Positions 45,075 to 54,689 of a stretch of 64,000 nt of DNA are shown here, in pieces. The stretch comes from Methylocella silvestris (lineage in GTDB: Bacteria; Pseudomonadota; Alphaproteobacteria; Rhizobiales; Beijerinckiaceae), in contig NZ_PDZR01000020.1 in NCBI RefSeq assembly GCF_002891535.1, forward strand, positions 1 through 64,000, given 5' to 3'. Below the pieces are notes generated by a model that did not search any database, was not told the DNA's origin, and was given only the letters and a program-made list of their open reading frames with translations. Positions within the stretch are counted from its first letter, which is position 1; the number at the start of each line of letters is the position of its first letter. Both the position numbers and the translations under genes were made by a program.

Positions 45075-46880
45075 TTACTTGCTCGCCAGATAGGCGCGCC
45101 AGCCGCCAAAGCCGGTGACGTCGGCTGCGCCCTCAAGCGCGAAAGCCTCGCATAGGAAGCCGGGAACGACGGCGCCGCTCGCAAGCGTCACCTTGCCGAT
45201 CCCCATCGGCGCCGGCACGCCGGCAATGAAGCGGCCGAAATTTTCGGGGCTGAGCGACCACACCTCCACCTCGATGCCCGGCCCTGCAAACCCCGGCGTG
45301 CGGACGAGGCCCGGCTTTGGCGGAACCGTTCCCGGAAGCGCCATCAGCCGATAGGACGGCGCCGTCCGGGTCGTCTCAATGAGCCTCCCGTTGAGTTTGG
45401 TTAGCTCATGATTGAGCGGCAGGCCCGACATATGCGCGCCCGCGACAACCACCTGTATGGCTTCAGCCGGGACGGGCGAGAGGGCGGCGACCGGACGTTC
45501 GGCGCCCTCGCCAACCGCGCGCCCGACGCCTTGCCCCAGAGCGCGATGCAGCCGGTCGGCCAGCACAAGAAGGTCGGCGTCCGAAAAAGCCGGGCCGATC
45601 AGCGTGACGCCGAACGGAAGCTTGCTCGCGGGGCGAAACCCGGCGGGGACGGCGACCGCGGCATAATCGAGCAGATTGACGAAATTGGTGTAGAGACCGA
45701 GGCGGCTGTTGTTTCCGATCGGATCTTCCGCCATCTGCGCCACGGTGAAGATCGTGGGGGCCGTCGGCAACAGCATAAAATCGAATTTCCCCCACTCGCC
45801 TTCAGCCTTTCTCGCGAAGGCGCGTAGCTTGTAGGCAGCCCTGAAGGTGTCAGCCGCCGAAAAGTTTTGGCCCTTGCCGATAATCGCGCGCACATTCGGG
45901 TCCATATCCTGGGCATGGGCGGCAAAAAACGCCTCGATCCCGGCGAGCCGTTCGGCGACGAAAGCGTCTTCATAAAGAAGCGCCGCAGCGTCGCGGAACG
46001 GCGCATAATCGAAAGCGACGGCCTGGCCGCCCAGCGCCGCCAGACGGTCGATTGCGGCCTCATAAAGGGCGCTGGCCTCCTCATCGCCGAAAAACTCACG
46101 CTGTTCAGCGGCGAGCACGCCGAACCGAAATTTTTCAAGCGGGAGGCGGACCGCAGGGCCCTGACGTGAATATTCATCGCTCGCATCAAACCCTTGCGCA
46201 ATCTCCGCAACCGCTTGCGCGTCGGCGGCGCTCGCTGCGAAAATGCTGACGCAGTCAAGCGAACGGCAGGCGGGCGCGACCCCCGCCGTGCTGATCAACC
46301 CCTTCGTCGGCTTGACGCCGACGAGATTGTTGAAGGCCGCGGGAACGCGGCCGGAGCCGGCCGTATCCGTTCCCAGCGAGAAAGCGACCAGCCCCGCCGC
46401 GACCGCCACCGCCGAGCCGGAACTCGAACCGCCGGAAATATAGCGGTTGTCGAACACGCATCGCGGCGCCCCATAGGGCGAGCGCGTTCCGTTAAGGCCT
46501 GTTGCGAACTGGTCAAGATTGGTCTTGCCGATCAACATCGCCCCGGCGGCAAGGAGCCTGGCGACAACCGTTGCTTGGACCTCCGGCGTATAGGCGAAGG
46601 ACGGGCACGCCGCCGTCGTCGGCAGGCCGGCGACGTCTATATTGTCCTTGACCGCGAAGGGCACGCCATAGAGCGGCAGCCGCTCCAGCGCGTCCGCGTC
46701 CTCTTCCAGCTCATGCGCGCGCGCAAATACGTCGGCGTCTTTGACGCGACAAATCCACACGGCCGGATCATCATAGGCGTCGATCCGCCGCAACACGTCC
46801 AGCGCCACATCCTTCGGCGACAATGTCTTTTGACGATAGGCCTCGCGAAGCGTCACGATTTGCAGCATGTCAGGCGTCAT
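45075..46880 (-). CDS. atzF: Allophanate hydrolase (AtzF type)
   Basis: A 601-residue amidase-signature enzyme splitting allophanate to ammonia and carbon dioxide. The Ser-cisSer-Lys triad is visible: VPFAVKDNIDVAG (Lys), YISGGSSSGSAVAVA (cis-Ser) and LGTDTAGSGRVPAAF (nucleophilic Ser). A C-terminal AtzF domain (residues about 470-600, AGAHMSGLPLNHELTKLNG, then GFGGWRAYLAS) follows. Its ATG overlaps the carboxylase stop by four bases. As last gene of the riboswitch-led operon it performs the final step after carboxyguanidine is deaminated to allophanate. Confidence 0.93.
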   Translation of the reverse strand: MTPDMLQIVTLREAYRQKTLSPKDVALDVLRRIDAYDDPAVWICRVKDADVFARAHELEEDADALERLPLYGVPFAVKDNIDVAGLPTTAACPSFAYTPEVQATVVARLLAAGAMLIGKTNLDQFATGLNGTRSPYGAPRCVFDNRYISGGSSSGSAVAVAAGLVAFSLGTDTAGSGRVPAAFNNLVGVKPTKGLISTAGVAPACRSLDCVSIFAASAADAQAVAEIAQGFDASDEYSRQGPAVRLPLEKFRFGVLAAEQREFFGDEEASALYEAAIDRLAALGGQAVAFDYAPFRDAAALLYEDAFVAERLAGIEAFFAAHAQDMDPNVRAIIGKGQNFSAADTFRAAYKLRAFARKAEGEWGKFDFMLLPTAPTIFTVAQMAEDPIGNNSRLGLYTNFVNLLDYAAVAVPAGFRPASKLPFGVTLIGPAFSDADLLVLADRLHRALGQGVGRAVGEGAERPVAALSPVPAEAIQVVVAGAHMSGLPLNHELTKLNGRLIETTRTAPSYRLMALPGTVPPKPGLVRTPGFAGPGIEVEVWSLSPENFGRFIAGVPAPMGIGKVTLASGAVVPGFLCEAFALEGAADVTGFGGWRAYLASK

Positions 46881-49800
46881 CTTGCGTCCTCCATCGCGAT
46901 CACCACAAGTCTTTGGCCATTCTGCACCGGGCGTCCCGCCTGACAGGCGATCTCGGCAATGCGGCCGGCCGCCGGGGCCGGAATCGCGATCTCCATTTTC
47001 ATCGATTCCAGCACGACCAATGTGTCGCCGATAGCGACTCTATCGCCGACCGCCATCTCGATCTTCCAGACATTTCCCGGCATCGGCGCTTCGACGGCGA
47101 TCGCGTTGTCGGGCAGCGCGACGTCCTCCAACGGGTCGGACGATTGATCCTCGACGAAGAGGCTGAGACCCTGTTCCTCCCAGCGGCGGCGCTCCGCCTC
47201 GAAGGCCGCGCGCTGGCGCGTCTGCGCCGTTTCAATCTCCTCGGCATGTTCGGCAAGAAACGCCTTATGCTGCTTCAGGCTGAACCTTGCCGGCTCGATC
47301 TTCAGGGGATAGCGGCCGTGCGGAAAAGCCTCTCGCGCGTCGGCCAGCTCCTCGCCGCTGACGGGATAGAAGCGGATCTGATCGAAGAAACGCAACAGCC
47401 ACGGCTTGCCAGGCTCGAAGACATCGGTCGAGCGCCAGCTGTTCCACATCTGTATGGTGCGGCCAAACAGCTGATAGCCGCCCGGTCCCTCCATGCCATA
47501 GACGCACATATAGGCGCCGCCGATGCCGACCGCGTTCTCGGGAGTCCAGGTGCGGGCTGGATTATATTTCGTCGTGACGAGACGGTGGCGCGGATCGATC
47601 GGCGTCGCGACCGGCGCCCCGAGATAGACGTCGCCAAGCCCCATCACGAGATAGCTCGCGTTGAAGATGATGTCGCGCACCTCGTCGACGCCGCCAAGAC
47701 CATTGATCCGGCGGATAAATTCGATATTCGACGGGCACCAGGGCGCGTCCGGCCGCACCAGCTCTTGATATTTGCGCATGGCGAGCTGCGCTTCAACGTC
47801 GTTCCACGACACCGGCAGATGCACGATGCGGCTTTCGATCTCGACTTCGTCCACGGGCGGAAGCGCGCGTTCAAGCTCGACCGTCCGCTCCAGCAGATGC
47901 TCTTGCGATATGATATTGTCGTCATAATGGATTTGCAGCGATCTTATGCCGGGCGTCAGATCGATGACGCCGTCTATCGCGGCCGCGAGCAAAGCTTCAT
48001 GCAGGAGATGCGCGCGAAGGCGCAAGCCAAGATCAAGCGCGAGGGGTCCGAATTCAATCAGCAGATAGCTGTCGCCAGCGCGGCGGCAGCAGACGGCGCC
48101 GTCCCCCTCGCCATATTGGCGTAGGACCGGATCGCCAAGCTCCCGCGCGCCGGCCGCATTGGGCGCGGGCCGGAAGCGGACCTTGTCGCCCGGCCGCAAC
48201 TGGCCCGTCTTCCAGAGATCGTTTTTGACGATCACCACGGGACAGACGAAGCCGCCGAGACTTGGGCCGTCCGGTCCCAAAATGATCGGCATGTCGCCGG
48301 TGAAATCCACCGCGCCGATCGCATAGGCATTATCATGGATGTTCGAGGGATGGAGGCCCGCCTCGCCGCCGTCCGGACGCGCAAAGCGGGGCTTTGGCCC
48401 GATCAGCCTGACGCCCGTGCGTGCGCTGTTGTAATGCACTTCATAGTCTGTTGCGAACAGCTCCGCTATGTCTTCATCGGTAAAGAAATCCGGCGCGCCA
48501 TGCGGACCGTAGAGCACATCGATCTCCCACCGATGCGATAGATCCGCACTCGCCTTTTCCTCGCGCGGCGCGGCGACGGCCCCGGCGGCCGCAACCCGCA
48601 ACACATCGCCGGTACGAAGCGTCCCCGCCGCATGGCCGCCGAATTTGCCGAGCGCGAAGGTCGCCTTCGAACCGAGATAATCGGGCGCCTCAAAGCCGTT
48701 GCGGATCGCAAGATAGGTCCGGTTGCCGGCGCCCGCCACCGCGCCGAGAGTCAACACCTGACCGGCCGCGACGCTGACCGGCGCGTCATAGGCGACCGGG
48801 GCGCCGTCCAGCATCGCCGCCATGCGCGCGCCGGTGAGCGCGATCACCGTATCGATGTTGAATTTCAGCGTCGGGCCGCGCAGGGTGAGTTCGAGCCCGG
48901 CGGCGCCTTCGAGATTGCCAACGATCCTGTTGGCCAGCCGAAAATGCCAGTCATCCATCGGCCCGGATGGCGGCACGCCGACATTCCAGTAGCCAAGCCG
49001 CCCGGGCCAATCCTGAACGCTCGACAGCGTGCCGCCCGCCAGCACATCGACCGTACGCGGCGTAAAGGTAAATTCACCGAGCGTCTTCGTAATCATCTCG
49101 CCGCTGCGGAAAGCCGGCAGGTCGAGGATCGCCGCAAGATAGGAGAGATTGCTCTCGATGCCGGAGATATCGCTCGCAAGCAGCGCACGGGACAGGTTGT
49201 CGATCGCCTCCTCACGCGTCGCGCCGGCGGCGATGACTTTCGCCAGCAGAGGATCATAATAGGGCGAGACTTCGACCCCGGTCTCGATCCAGCCGTCGAT
49301 GCGGACATCCTCCGGAAATTTTACCCGCGTGAGGAGGCCCGTCGACGGCCGAAAGTCCTTCGACGCGTCCTCGGCGTAGACGCGCGCCTCGATCGCCGCG
49401 CCCTTGGCCTGCAGGCCGCTCTGCGCTGGCAGGGTGAAGTCACCAGCCGCCTGACGCACCATCCATTCGACCAGATCGACGCCGAATATCATTTCGGTTA
49501 CGCAATGCTCGACCTGCAGTCTTGTGTTGACTTCGAGAAAATAGAATTTTTGCTGATCCGCGTCATATATGAATTCGACGGTGCCGGCGGATTCATAATT
49601 GACCGCCTGACCGAGCGCGATCGCGGCCTCGCGGAGCGCGGCGCGGTTCACGTCCGTCAGGCCGGGGGCAGGGGTCTCCTCGATAACTTTCTGGTTGCGC
49701 CGTTGCAGCGAGCAATCGCGCTCGCCGAGAGCGACGACGCCGCCTCTTCCATCGCCAAAGATCTGCACCTCGACATGGCGCGCGCGCGCGATGAATTTTT

Positions 49801-50395
49801 CCAGATAAACACGATTGTCGCCGAAATTATTCGCCCCCAGCCGCCGCACCGAATCAAATCGCGTCGCCAACTCATCCGGACCAAAACAGAGCTGCATGCC
49901 GATGCCGCCGCCGCCGGCGGTGCTTTTCAACATCACCGGATAGCCGATACGCTCGGCTTCCTTCAGCGCCTCTTCAGCTGAGCTGAGCAGCCCGCTCCCT
50001 GGCAGCAGCGGCGTGTTGGCCCGCTGCGCCACCTCGCGCGCGCTATGCTTGAGGCCGAAAGAGCGCATATGCTGCGGTTGAGGGCCGATAAATTTGATGC
50101 CTTCCGCCGCCAGCCTTTCGGCGAAGTCCGGATTCTCGCTCAAGAACCCATAGCCCGGATGCACCGCCTCGGCGCCCGTCGCCTTGCAGGCGGCGATGAC
50201 CGCCTCGACATTGAGATAGCTTTGCGCGGGAGGCGAAGGACCGAGCCTTGCCTGTTCGTCCGCCGCAAGCACGGTCGGCGAGAAACGATCGGCGTCGGAG
50301 TAAACAGCGACGGAGCCGACGCCCATCCCGCGCAAGGTGCGCACGACGCGGCCGACAATCTCGCCTCTGTTGGCGATCAGAACTTTCCTGAACAT
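46877..50395 (-). CDS. Biotin-dependent guanidine carboxylase (annotated elsewhere as urea carboxylase)
   Basis: A 1172-residue protein with a biotin carboxylase region (MFRKVLIANRGEIVGRVVRT, ATP-grasp TAGGGGIGMQ, EVNTRLQVEHCVTE), a central carboxyltransferase region of KipA/KipI-like domains (about 480-1000), and a C-terminal biotin carrier domain with ESMKM, whose Lys is biotinylated. ATG at 50395 begins the biotin carboxylase fold; the frame upstream only shadows the next gene. Homologues under guanidine-I riboswitches with DUF1989 partners prefer guanidine over urea, so guanidine is the predicted substrate. Sequence alone does not exclude urea. Confidence 0.9.
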   Translation of the reverse strand: MFRKVLIANRGEIVGRVVRTLRGMGVGSVAVYSDADRFSPTVLAADEQARLGPSPPAQSYLNVEAVIAACKATGAEAVHPGYGFLSENPDFAERLAAEGIKFIGPQPQHMRSFGLKHSAREVAQRANTPLLPGSGLLSSAEEALKEAERIGYPVMLKSTAGGGGIGMQLCFGPDELATRFDSVRRLGANNFGDNRVYLEKFIARARHVEVQIFGDGRGGVVALGERDCSLQRRNQKVIEETPAPGLTDVNRAALREAAIALGQAVNYESAGTVEFIYDADQQKFYFLEVNTRLQVEHCVTEMIFGVDLVEWMVRQAAGDFTLPAQSGLQAKGAAIEARVYAEDASKDFRPSTGLLTRVKFPEDVRIDGWIETGVEVSPYYDPLLAKVIAAGATREEAIDNLSRALLASDISGIESNLSYLAAILDLPAFRSGEMITKTLGEFTFTPRTVDVLAGGTLSSVQDWPGRLGYWNVGVPPSGPMDDWHFRLANRIVGNLEGAAGLELTLRGPTLKFNIDTVIALTGARMAAMLDGAPVAYDAPVSVAAGQVLTLGAVAGAGNRTYLAIRNGFEAPDYLGSKATFALGKFGGHAAGTLRTGDVLRVAAAGAVAAPREEKASADLSHRWEIDVLYGPHGAPDFFTDEDIAELFATDYEVHYNSARTGVRLIGPKPRFARPDGGEAGLHPSNIHDNAYAIGAVDFTGDMPIILGPDGPSLGGFVCPVVIVKNDLWKTGQLRPGDKVRFRPAPNAAGARELGDPVLRQYGEGDGAVCCRRAGDSYLLIEFGPLALDLGLRLRAHLLHEALLAAAIDGVIDLTPGIRSLQIHYDDNIISQEHLLERTVELERALPPVDEVEIESRIVHLPVSWNDVEAQLAMRKYQELVRPDAPWCPSNIEFIRRINGLGGVDEVRDIIFNASYLVMGLGDVYLGAPVATPIDPRHRLVTTKYNPARTWTPENAVGIGGAYMCVYGMEGPGGYQLFGRTIQMWNSWRSTDVFEPGKPWLLRFFDQIRFYPVSGEELADAREAFPHGRYPLKIEPARFSLKQHKAFLAEHAEEIETAQTRQRAAFEAERRRWEEQGLSLFVEDQSSDPLEDVALPDNAIAVEAPMPGNVWKIEMAVGDRVAIGDTLVVLESMKMEIAIPAPAAGRIAEIACQAGRPVQNGQRLVVIAMEDAR

Positions 50396-50399
50396 TTCC

Positions 50400-51053
50400 T
50401 CACCCTTCCGCGCAATCATAGATGACGACGCGGATCGGCGTCGGGTTGAAGCCATTGCACGGATTGTTGACCTGCGGGCAGTTCGAGAACAGGCACAGCA
50501 CATCCATCTCGGCCTTGAGGTCGACATAACCGCCCGGAGCCGAGACGCCATCGACAATGGCGAGCTCGCCGCTTGGCTCGATCGGCACATTCATGAAGAA
50601 GTTGATGTTGCTCACCAGATCGCGCTTGCCCATGCCATATTTGCCGATTTCCAGCGCAAAATTCTCGCGGCAGGCGTGCATATATTTCGTGTGATGACCG
50701 AAGCGCACCGTGTTGCTCTCGCAGCTGCACGCGCCCGCCGAGGTGTCATGCAGGCCGCAGCTGTCGCCAACCACTGTCAGCATGAGATTGCCCTCATTCG
50801 AGATAAGCTTGGAGCCGAGGCCGATATAGGCCGAGCCCTGCTCGCGCAGCGTATCCTGCGCGCTGTAGCGCTCCTCGAAATGGTCGGCGCGGTAGAACAG
50901 CGCGTCGACGGCCTGCTGGCCTTCGAGATCAATGATGCGCAGGATCTGGCCTTTCTTCAGAAAGCCGGACCAGGGCGCCCGCGCGGGCACGATTTCATCG
51001 AAGATCGCCGTCGCGCGATCGACCGAAAAGGCGTCATTTCCCATGATAGTCAT
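50400..51053 (-). CDS. Carboxyguanidine deiminase subunit (DUF1989, UAAP2 type)
   Basis: A 217-residue DUF1989 protein known by the older name urea amidolyase-associated protein 2. It has ISNEGNLMLTVVGDSCGLHD, NFFMNVPIEP and LFSNCPQVNNPCNGFNPTP, the Cys-rich family signature. Published work assigned the paired DUF1989 proteins as subunits of carboxyguanidine deiminase, which converts carboxyguanidine to allophanate and ammonia. ATG at 51053 or 51044 may start it. It ends five bases before the carboxylase gene and starts 15 bases after its partner. Confidence 0.88.
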   Translation of the reverse strand: MTIMGNDAFSVDRATAIFDEIVPARAPWSGFLKKGQILRIIDLEGQQAVDALFYRADHFEERYSAQDTLREQGSAYIGLGSKLISNEGNLMLTVVGDSCGLHDTSAGACSCESNTVRFGHHTKYMHACRENFALEIGKYGMGKRDLVSNINFFMNVPIEPSGELAIVDGVSAPGGYVDLKAEMDVLCLFSNCPQVNNPCNGFNPTPIRVVIYDCAEG

Positions 51054-51067
51054 CCTTTGATCGGACG

Positions 51068-51892
51068 TCAGACGCCAAACAGCGCGTCGTTGTTTTCAAA
51101 TCCGCGAGCGCCTTCTTCGCTCGCCGTGCGGCAGGAATCATTTGCGTCGGCTTGCGCCCCGCGCCAGACGGTCGCCTCGATTTCGCCCGGCGCATAATCG
51201 GGACGCGGATCGTAGGGATGCGGACAATTGGAGAGAGCGACCAGCAGATTCATCTCGGCCCGAAGCTCAACGAAGTCTCCCGCCTGCGCGTCCTGGCCTG
51301 ACCAACCGAGCTTGCCTTCGCCGTCGGTGCGCACCGGCGCGAAAAAGGTGAGGCAGGGCATGATGTCGCGACGGGTCAGGCCGAGCTTTGCAGCGGCGAG
51401 ACAGAAATTGTCGCGCGTATTGCGATAGCCGGCGCCATAGCGTCGATCGGTCGTCGCCTTCGTGCCGCCGCCAACGAGGAAATCATGGCCCGCGCCGCTA
51501 TCTTCGACAATCGAGGCGAGCACGCGCCCCATGTCGGAAAAAAGCACATAGCCCTTGCCAAGCAGCGCGTTCCACTGGATTTTTACAGTGTCGCCGGCGT
51601 TGTAGCGCTCGCTCACATCATCGGCGTTCCATATCAGGATCGAGGCTGCGGCGCGGCCTGTTTTGTTGACGATGCGCAGCGTCTCGCCGCGCCCGATCTT
51701 ACGCGTCGAGTACCAGCCGTCGGGAATCTGTTCGCGCCAGACGATCTCGGCGTCGTCAAGCGGCCGCAGCGCGGAAGGCACGCGTTCGCGTGGAGCGTGC
51801 AGCCGCTCCGCGGCGTTGCTTTTCAGTTCAAGGTAACGCGCCCTATGTTGTTCGGGCGTTGAAGCGTCCAACAGGCTCATGGGTTCATCCAT
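51068..51892 (-). CDS. Carboxyguanidine deiminase subunit (DUF1989, UAAP1 type)
   Basis: About 274 residues from the ATG at 51892 (51880 is an alternative). DUF1989 landmarks are RKIGRGETLRIVNKTGRAA, KGYVLFSDMGRVLASIVED, RRDIMPCLTFFAPV and NLLVALSNCPHPYDP, paralogous to the next gene. The two are thought to form the heteromeric carboxyguanidine deiminase acting between the carboxylase and AtzF. The listed frame can start at 51955 but the first 21 codons lack family similarity. It follows the ABC ATPase gene in the operon. Confidence 0.87.
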   Translation of the reverse strand: MDEPMSLLDASTPEQHRARYLELKSNAAERLHAPRERVPSALRPLDDAEIVWREQIPDGWYSTRKIGRGETLRIVNKTGRAAASILIWNADDVSERYNAGDTVKIQWNALLGKGYVLFSDMGRVLASIVEDSGAGHDFLVGGGTKATTDRRYGAGYRNTRDNFCLAAAKLGLTRRDIMPCLTFFAPVRTDGEGKLGWSGQDAQAGDFVELRAEMNLLVALSNCPHPYDPRPDYAPGEIEATVWRGAQADANDSCRTASEEGARGFENNDALFGV

Positions 51893-51963
51893 ACTGGTGA
51901 GCGCCAGGTCGTCCCGGCCGTTGAGGATCAGATCGCCGGGCCGTCCCGGCGACATGCGTTGGC

Positions 51964-52734
51964 TCAGCGAGCGGGCGTCTTCTTTCCCGCCGGCGTCGCC
52001 CAGGCCGCGTGTTTGGGCGGCCAGACGTCGATGTCGCGCGTAATCGTCGCGCCGAAGCGATCGGGCTCCAGCGCGCTATTTTCCTTGCGCTCGAATACAA
52101 GCACCCTCGTGCCAAGGCGAAACGCCTCGCTGAGATCATGCGTGACCATGACGACCGTCATTTTTGTTTCCTTCCACAGCCGCAGCATCAAGACATGGAT
52201 ATCCGCCTTGATGCCGGGATCGAGCGCGCCGAAGGGTTCGTCGAGCAACAGGATTTTGGGACGCGTGATCAGCGCCTGCGCCAGCGCAAGACGCTGCTGC
52301 ATGCCGCCGGAAAGCTGCGCCGGATATTTGGACGCCGCTCCCGTCAGCCCGACTTCCGCGAGCAGGGCGTCAGCCTCCTCGATCGCCTTGCGCCTTGCCT
52401 TCCCGTAAAGCATTCCGAGGAACTTCGACTGGGCGAACTCCTTGCCGAGCAGCACATTCTCCGTGACCGTCAGATGCGGAAACACCGAATAGCGCTGGAA
52501 CACAACGCCGCGATCGACCGTCGGCTCTGGCGCGAGCGGCGCGCCGTCGATGAGAATGCGGCCGCGCGTGGGCGTCTCCTCGCTGAGCAGCATCCGCAAA
52601 AACGTCGTCTTGCCGCATCCAGAAGGGCCGACAAGAGCGACGAAGGATTGCGGCGCAATCTCGAGCGAAATCTTTTCAAGGACGACCTTGCCTTCATATT
52701 CCTTCCAGACATTCTGCAGGCTGATGGTCGTCAT
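51964..52734 (-). CDS. ABC transporter ATP-binding protein, guanidine/urea-type import
   Basis: A 256-residue nitrate/taurine-class ATPase with GPSGCGKTTFLRMLL (Walker A), VVFQRYSVFPHLTV (Q loop), LSGGMQQRLALAQAL (signature), ILLLDEPFGALDP (Walker B) and a THDLSEAF H loop. ATG at 52734 overlaps the permease stop by four bases. With the permease and binding protein it forms a complete importer; its position under a guanidine riboswitch predicts uptake of guanidine or a guanidino compound. Confidence 0.93.
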   Translation of the reverse strand: MTTISLQNVWKEYEGKVVLEKISLEIAPQSFVALVGPSGCGKTTFLRMLLSEETPTRGRILIDGAPLAPEPTVDRGVVFQRYSVFPHLTVTENVLLGKEFAQSKFLGMLYGKARRKAIEEADALLAEVGLTGAASKYPAQLSGGMQQRLALAQALITRPKILLLDEPFGALDPGIKADIHVLMLRLWKETKMTVVMVTHDLSEAFRLGTRVLVFERKENSALEPDRFGATITRDIDVWPPKHAAWATPAGKKTPAR

Positions 52735-53549
52735 TTTGCGCGCGCCCCCGCGAACCAGGGATAGAGGCCGCTCTGCAGCCGCCTCAGGATCAAGTCGAAC
52801 AGGAAGGCGAGGAAGGTGATCCAGGCGACGTAAGGCAAGATCACATCCATTGCGAGATAGCGCCGCATCAGAAAGATGCGAAAGCCAAGACCGCTCTCGG
52901 AGGCGATCGCCTCCGCCGCGATGAGATAAAGCCACGCCGCTCCGAGCGACAAACGCACGGAGTCAATGAGCCGTGGCATCATCTGCGGCGCGACGACGCG
53001 CGCGAGAATCTGCCAGGTGGTCGCGCCGAGAGTCTGAGCCTTGATCAGTTGCTCGGCCGGAAGCTCGCTCACCCGTAACGCCAGATCGCGCGTCATGAAG
53101 GGCGCAATGCCAATCACGATCAACACGATTTTTGAAGCCTCGCCCAGCCCGAACATGATGAACAAAATAGGCAAGATCGCCAAAGGCGGGATCATCGACA
53201 ACACCGCAATGAACGGCGTCAGCAACACACGCAGATAGGGCAACAACCCCACCGTGAGGCCGATCACGCAGCTTGTCACGGTGGCGATCGCAAGGCCGGC
53301 GCAAAGGCGCGTGAGGCTCGCCAGCGTATCGCTCCATAATAGATATTCCCCCGTCCGCTTGTCGGGGGAGAAAGCGACCCGCCGCACGGCCCCGACAAGA
53401 GCGTCGAGGCCAGGCAGCAGCTTGTCGTCCGGATTGCCGGCGTGCCGGAGCGCCGAGCCGATCGTGTAGGCGAGGATCAACAAGATGAAGGGGATCGCGG
53501 GGAGCAGGAGATTTGCTCCCCGGCCGGGGCGAAGCGAGAGCAGTCGCAT
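52731..53549 (-). CDS. ABC transporter permease, guanidine/urea-type import
   Basis: A 272-residue inner-membrane protein with about six helices and the binding-protein-dependent permease loop (MTRDLALRVSELPAEQLIKA, then LGATTWQILARVVAPQMMPR), the EAA motif region of the NitT/TauT class. The second gene of the operon, it starts six bases after the binding-protein stop and its own stop overlaps the ATPase start. Confidence 0.92.
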   Translation of the reverse strand: MRLLSLRPGRGANLLLPAIPFILLILAYTIGSALRHAGNPDDKLLPGLDALVGAVRRVAFSPDKRTGEYLLWSDTLASLTRLCAGLAIATVTSCVIGLTVGLLPYLRVLLTPFIAVLSMIPPLAILPILFIMFGLGEASKIVLIVIGIAPFMTRDLALRVSELPAEQLIKAQTLGATTWQILARVVAPQMMPRLIDSVRLSLGAAWLYLIAAEAIASESGLGFRIFLMRRYLAMDVILPYVAWITFLAFLFDLILRRLQSGLYPWFAGARAK

Positions 53550-53555
53550 CGCCGG

Positions 53556-54629
53556 CTAGTTCTTCGCGGCCGCGGCGGCCGAGTCCATATAGGTGGTGAC
53601 GAATCGCAAGCCGATCTTGTTCGGGTCGCCAAACACGGAGCCGTCAGGGAATTTTACGCCGATGACTTCAGCGCTTTTGGCGTTATCGCCCAGCAATCCG
53701 TGCTCGAACAGAAACTCATTGACGAGCTTTGTCGTCTTCGGCAACGCCGCGCCCTTGGCGAAGGCCATGGCGTCGCCCGGCGTGAAGAACATGCGCGTCG
53801 TCTTGAGTTGCGATTCAAACCCGGCGAGATCCGTGCCGGAGGCCTTGCCCATCGCTTCGCGCGCGGCCTCGCCGGCGGGCGTGTTGGCGCTCATGATCGC
53901 CATGGTTTCATACCAGATCCCGGCCAGCGCCTTGCCGAAATCCGGGTTGTCTTCCAGCGTCTTGGTGTTGGCGATGGCAAGGTCCATGATCTCGCCCGGA
54001 ATCTGGCTCGAGTTGAAGACGTTGTGCGCGTCCTTGCGCTTGAGGATTTCCGAGACGATCGGATTCCAGGTTGTGACGGCTGTAACGTCCGGCGTCGCGA
54101 AAGCGGCGGCGATATCGGCGTCGGAGGTGTTGACGACCGTCACATCGCGCTCCTTGAGGCCGATCGAGTCGAGCGCCCGCGCGAGCAGATAATGCGACAC
54201 CGAGAACTGGACGAGATTGATCTTCTGGCCCTTGACGTCCTTGAGGCTCGTCTTGTCTTTCAAGATGACCGCGTCATTGCCGTTCGAGAAGTCGCCGATA
54301 ATCACCGCGGTCGAATCTACGCCGCCGACCGCGGGCACAGCCACGGTGTCCATGTTGGTGACGGTCAGGGCGTCGAAGGCGCCGGCAGTGTATTGATTGA
54401 TCGATTCGACATAATCGTTGAACTGAACGACGTCGATCTTGATGCCGTATTTATCGGCCCATTTCTTGACGATTCCCGTCTCGTCGGCCCATTGCCACGG
54501 CATCCAGCCGACATAGATCGACCAGGCGAGCTTGAACTCTTTCTTCGGCGCGGCGAATGCGGCGTCGGCGGCTCCGAAGAGAAGCGCGGCGCTGAGACAA
54601 AGGGAAATGAGCTTTTTCGTCGGCAACAT
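53556..54629 (-). CDS. ABC transporter substrate-binding protein, NitT/TauT class
   Basis: A 357-residue periplasmic protein with a Sec signal (SLCLSAALLFGAADAAFA) and an NMT1-like body beginning EFKLAWSIYVGWMPWQWADE. ATG at 54629 has ggagg six bases upstream and is preferred to an in-frame ATG at 54641. It is first in the operon, directly behind the riboswitch. It should capture the imported ligand, presumably guanidine, in the periplasm. Confidence 0.9.
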   Translation of the reverse strand: MLPTKKLISLCLSAALLFGAADAAFAAPKKEFKLAWSIYVGWMPWQWADETGIVKKWADKYGIKIDVVQFNDYVESINQYTAGAFDALTVTNMDTVAVPAVGGVDSTAVIIGDFSNGNDAVILKDKTSLKDVKGQKINLVQFSVSHYLLARALDSIGLKERDVTVVNTSDADIAAAFATPDVTAVTTWNPIVSEILKRKDAHNVFNSSQIPGEIMDLAIANTKTLEDNPDFGKALAGIWYETMAIMSANTPAGEAAREAMGKASGTDLAGFESQLKTTRMFFTPGDAMAFAKGAALPKTTKLVNEFLFEHGLLGDNAKSAEVIGVKFPDGSVFGDPNKIGLRFVTTYMDSAAAAAKN

Positions 54630-54647
54630 CCAATCCTCCATTGTGAG

Positions 54648-54679
54648 GGGATTGGCGAGACCATTCTGACGCCAATCCC
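54648..54679 (-). promoter_or_regulatory. Expression-platform hairpin of the guanidine riboswitch
   Basis: In the leader RNA gggattggcg pairs with cgccaatccc around a 12-base loop. The loop contains ggtctc, complementary to the gagacc at the 3' end of the riboswitch, so ligand-bound and unbound folds appear mutually exclusive. There is no U tract after it, and ccccuc just after the stem could pair with the ggagg of the first gene, which points to translational rather than termination control. This is inference from base pairing by eye. Confidence 0.6.
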
Positions 54680-54689
54680 TGACGTCGTT

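Noticed and set aside
48632-49981. 449-codon plus-strand frame opposite the carboxylase
   Set aside because: Antisense shadow; the opposite strand carries the biotin carboxylase and carboxyltransferase domains.
45075-50395. Reading the operon as urea amidolyase for urea use
   Set aside because: Enzyme families alone would allow it, but the guanidine-I riboswitch and the two DUF1989 genes favour guanidine; urea remains an alternative only.
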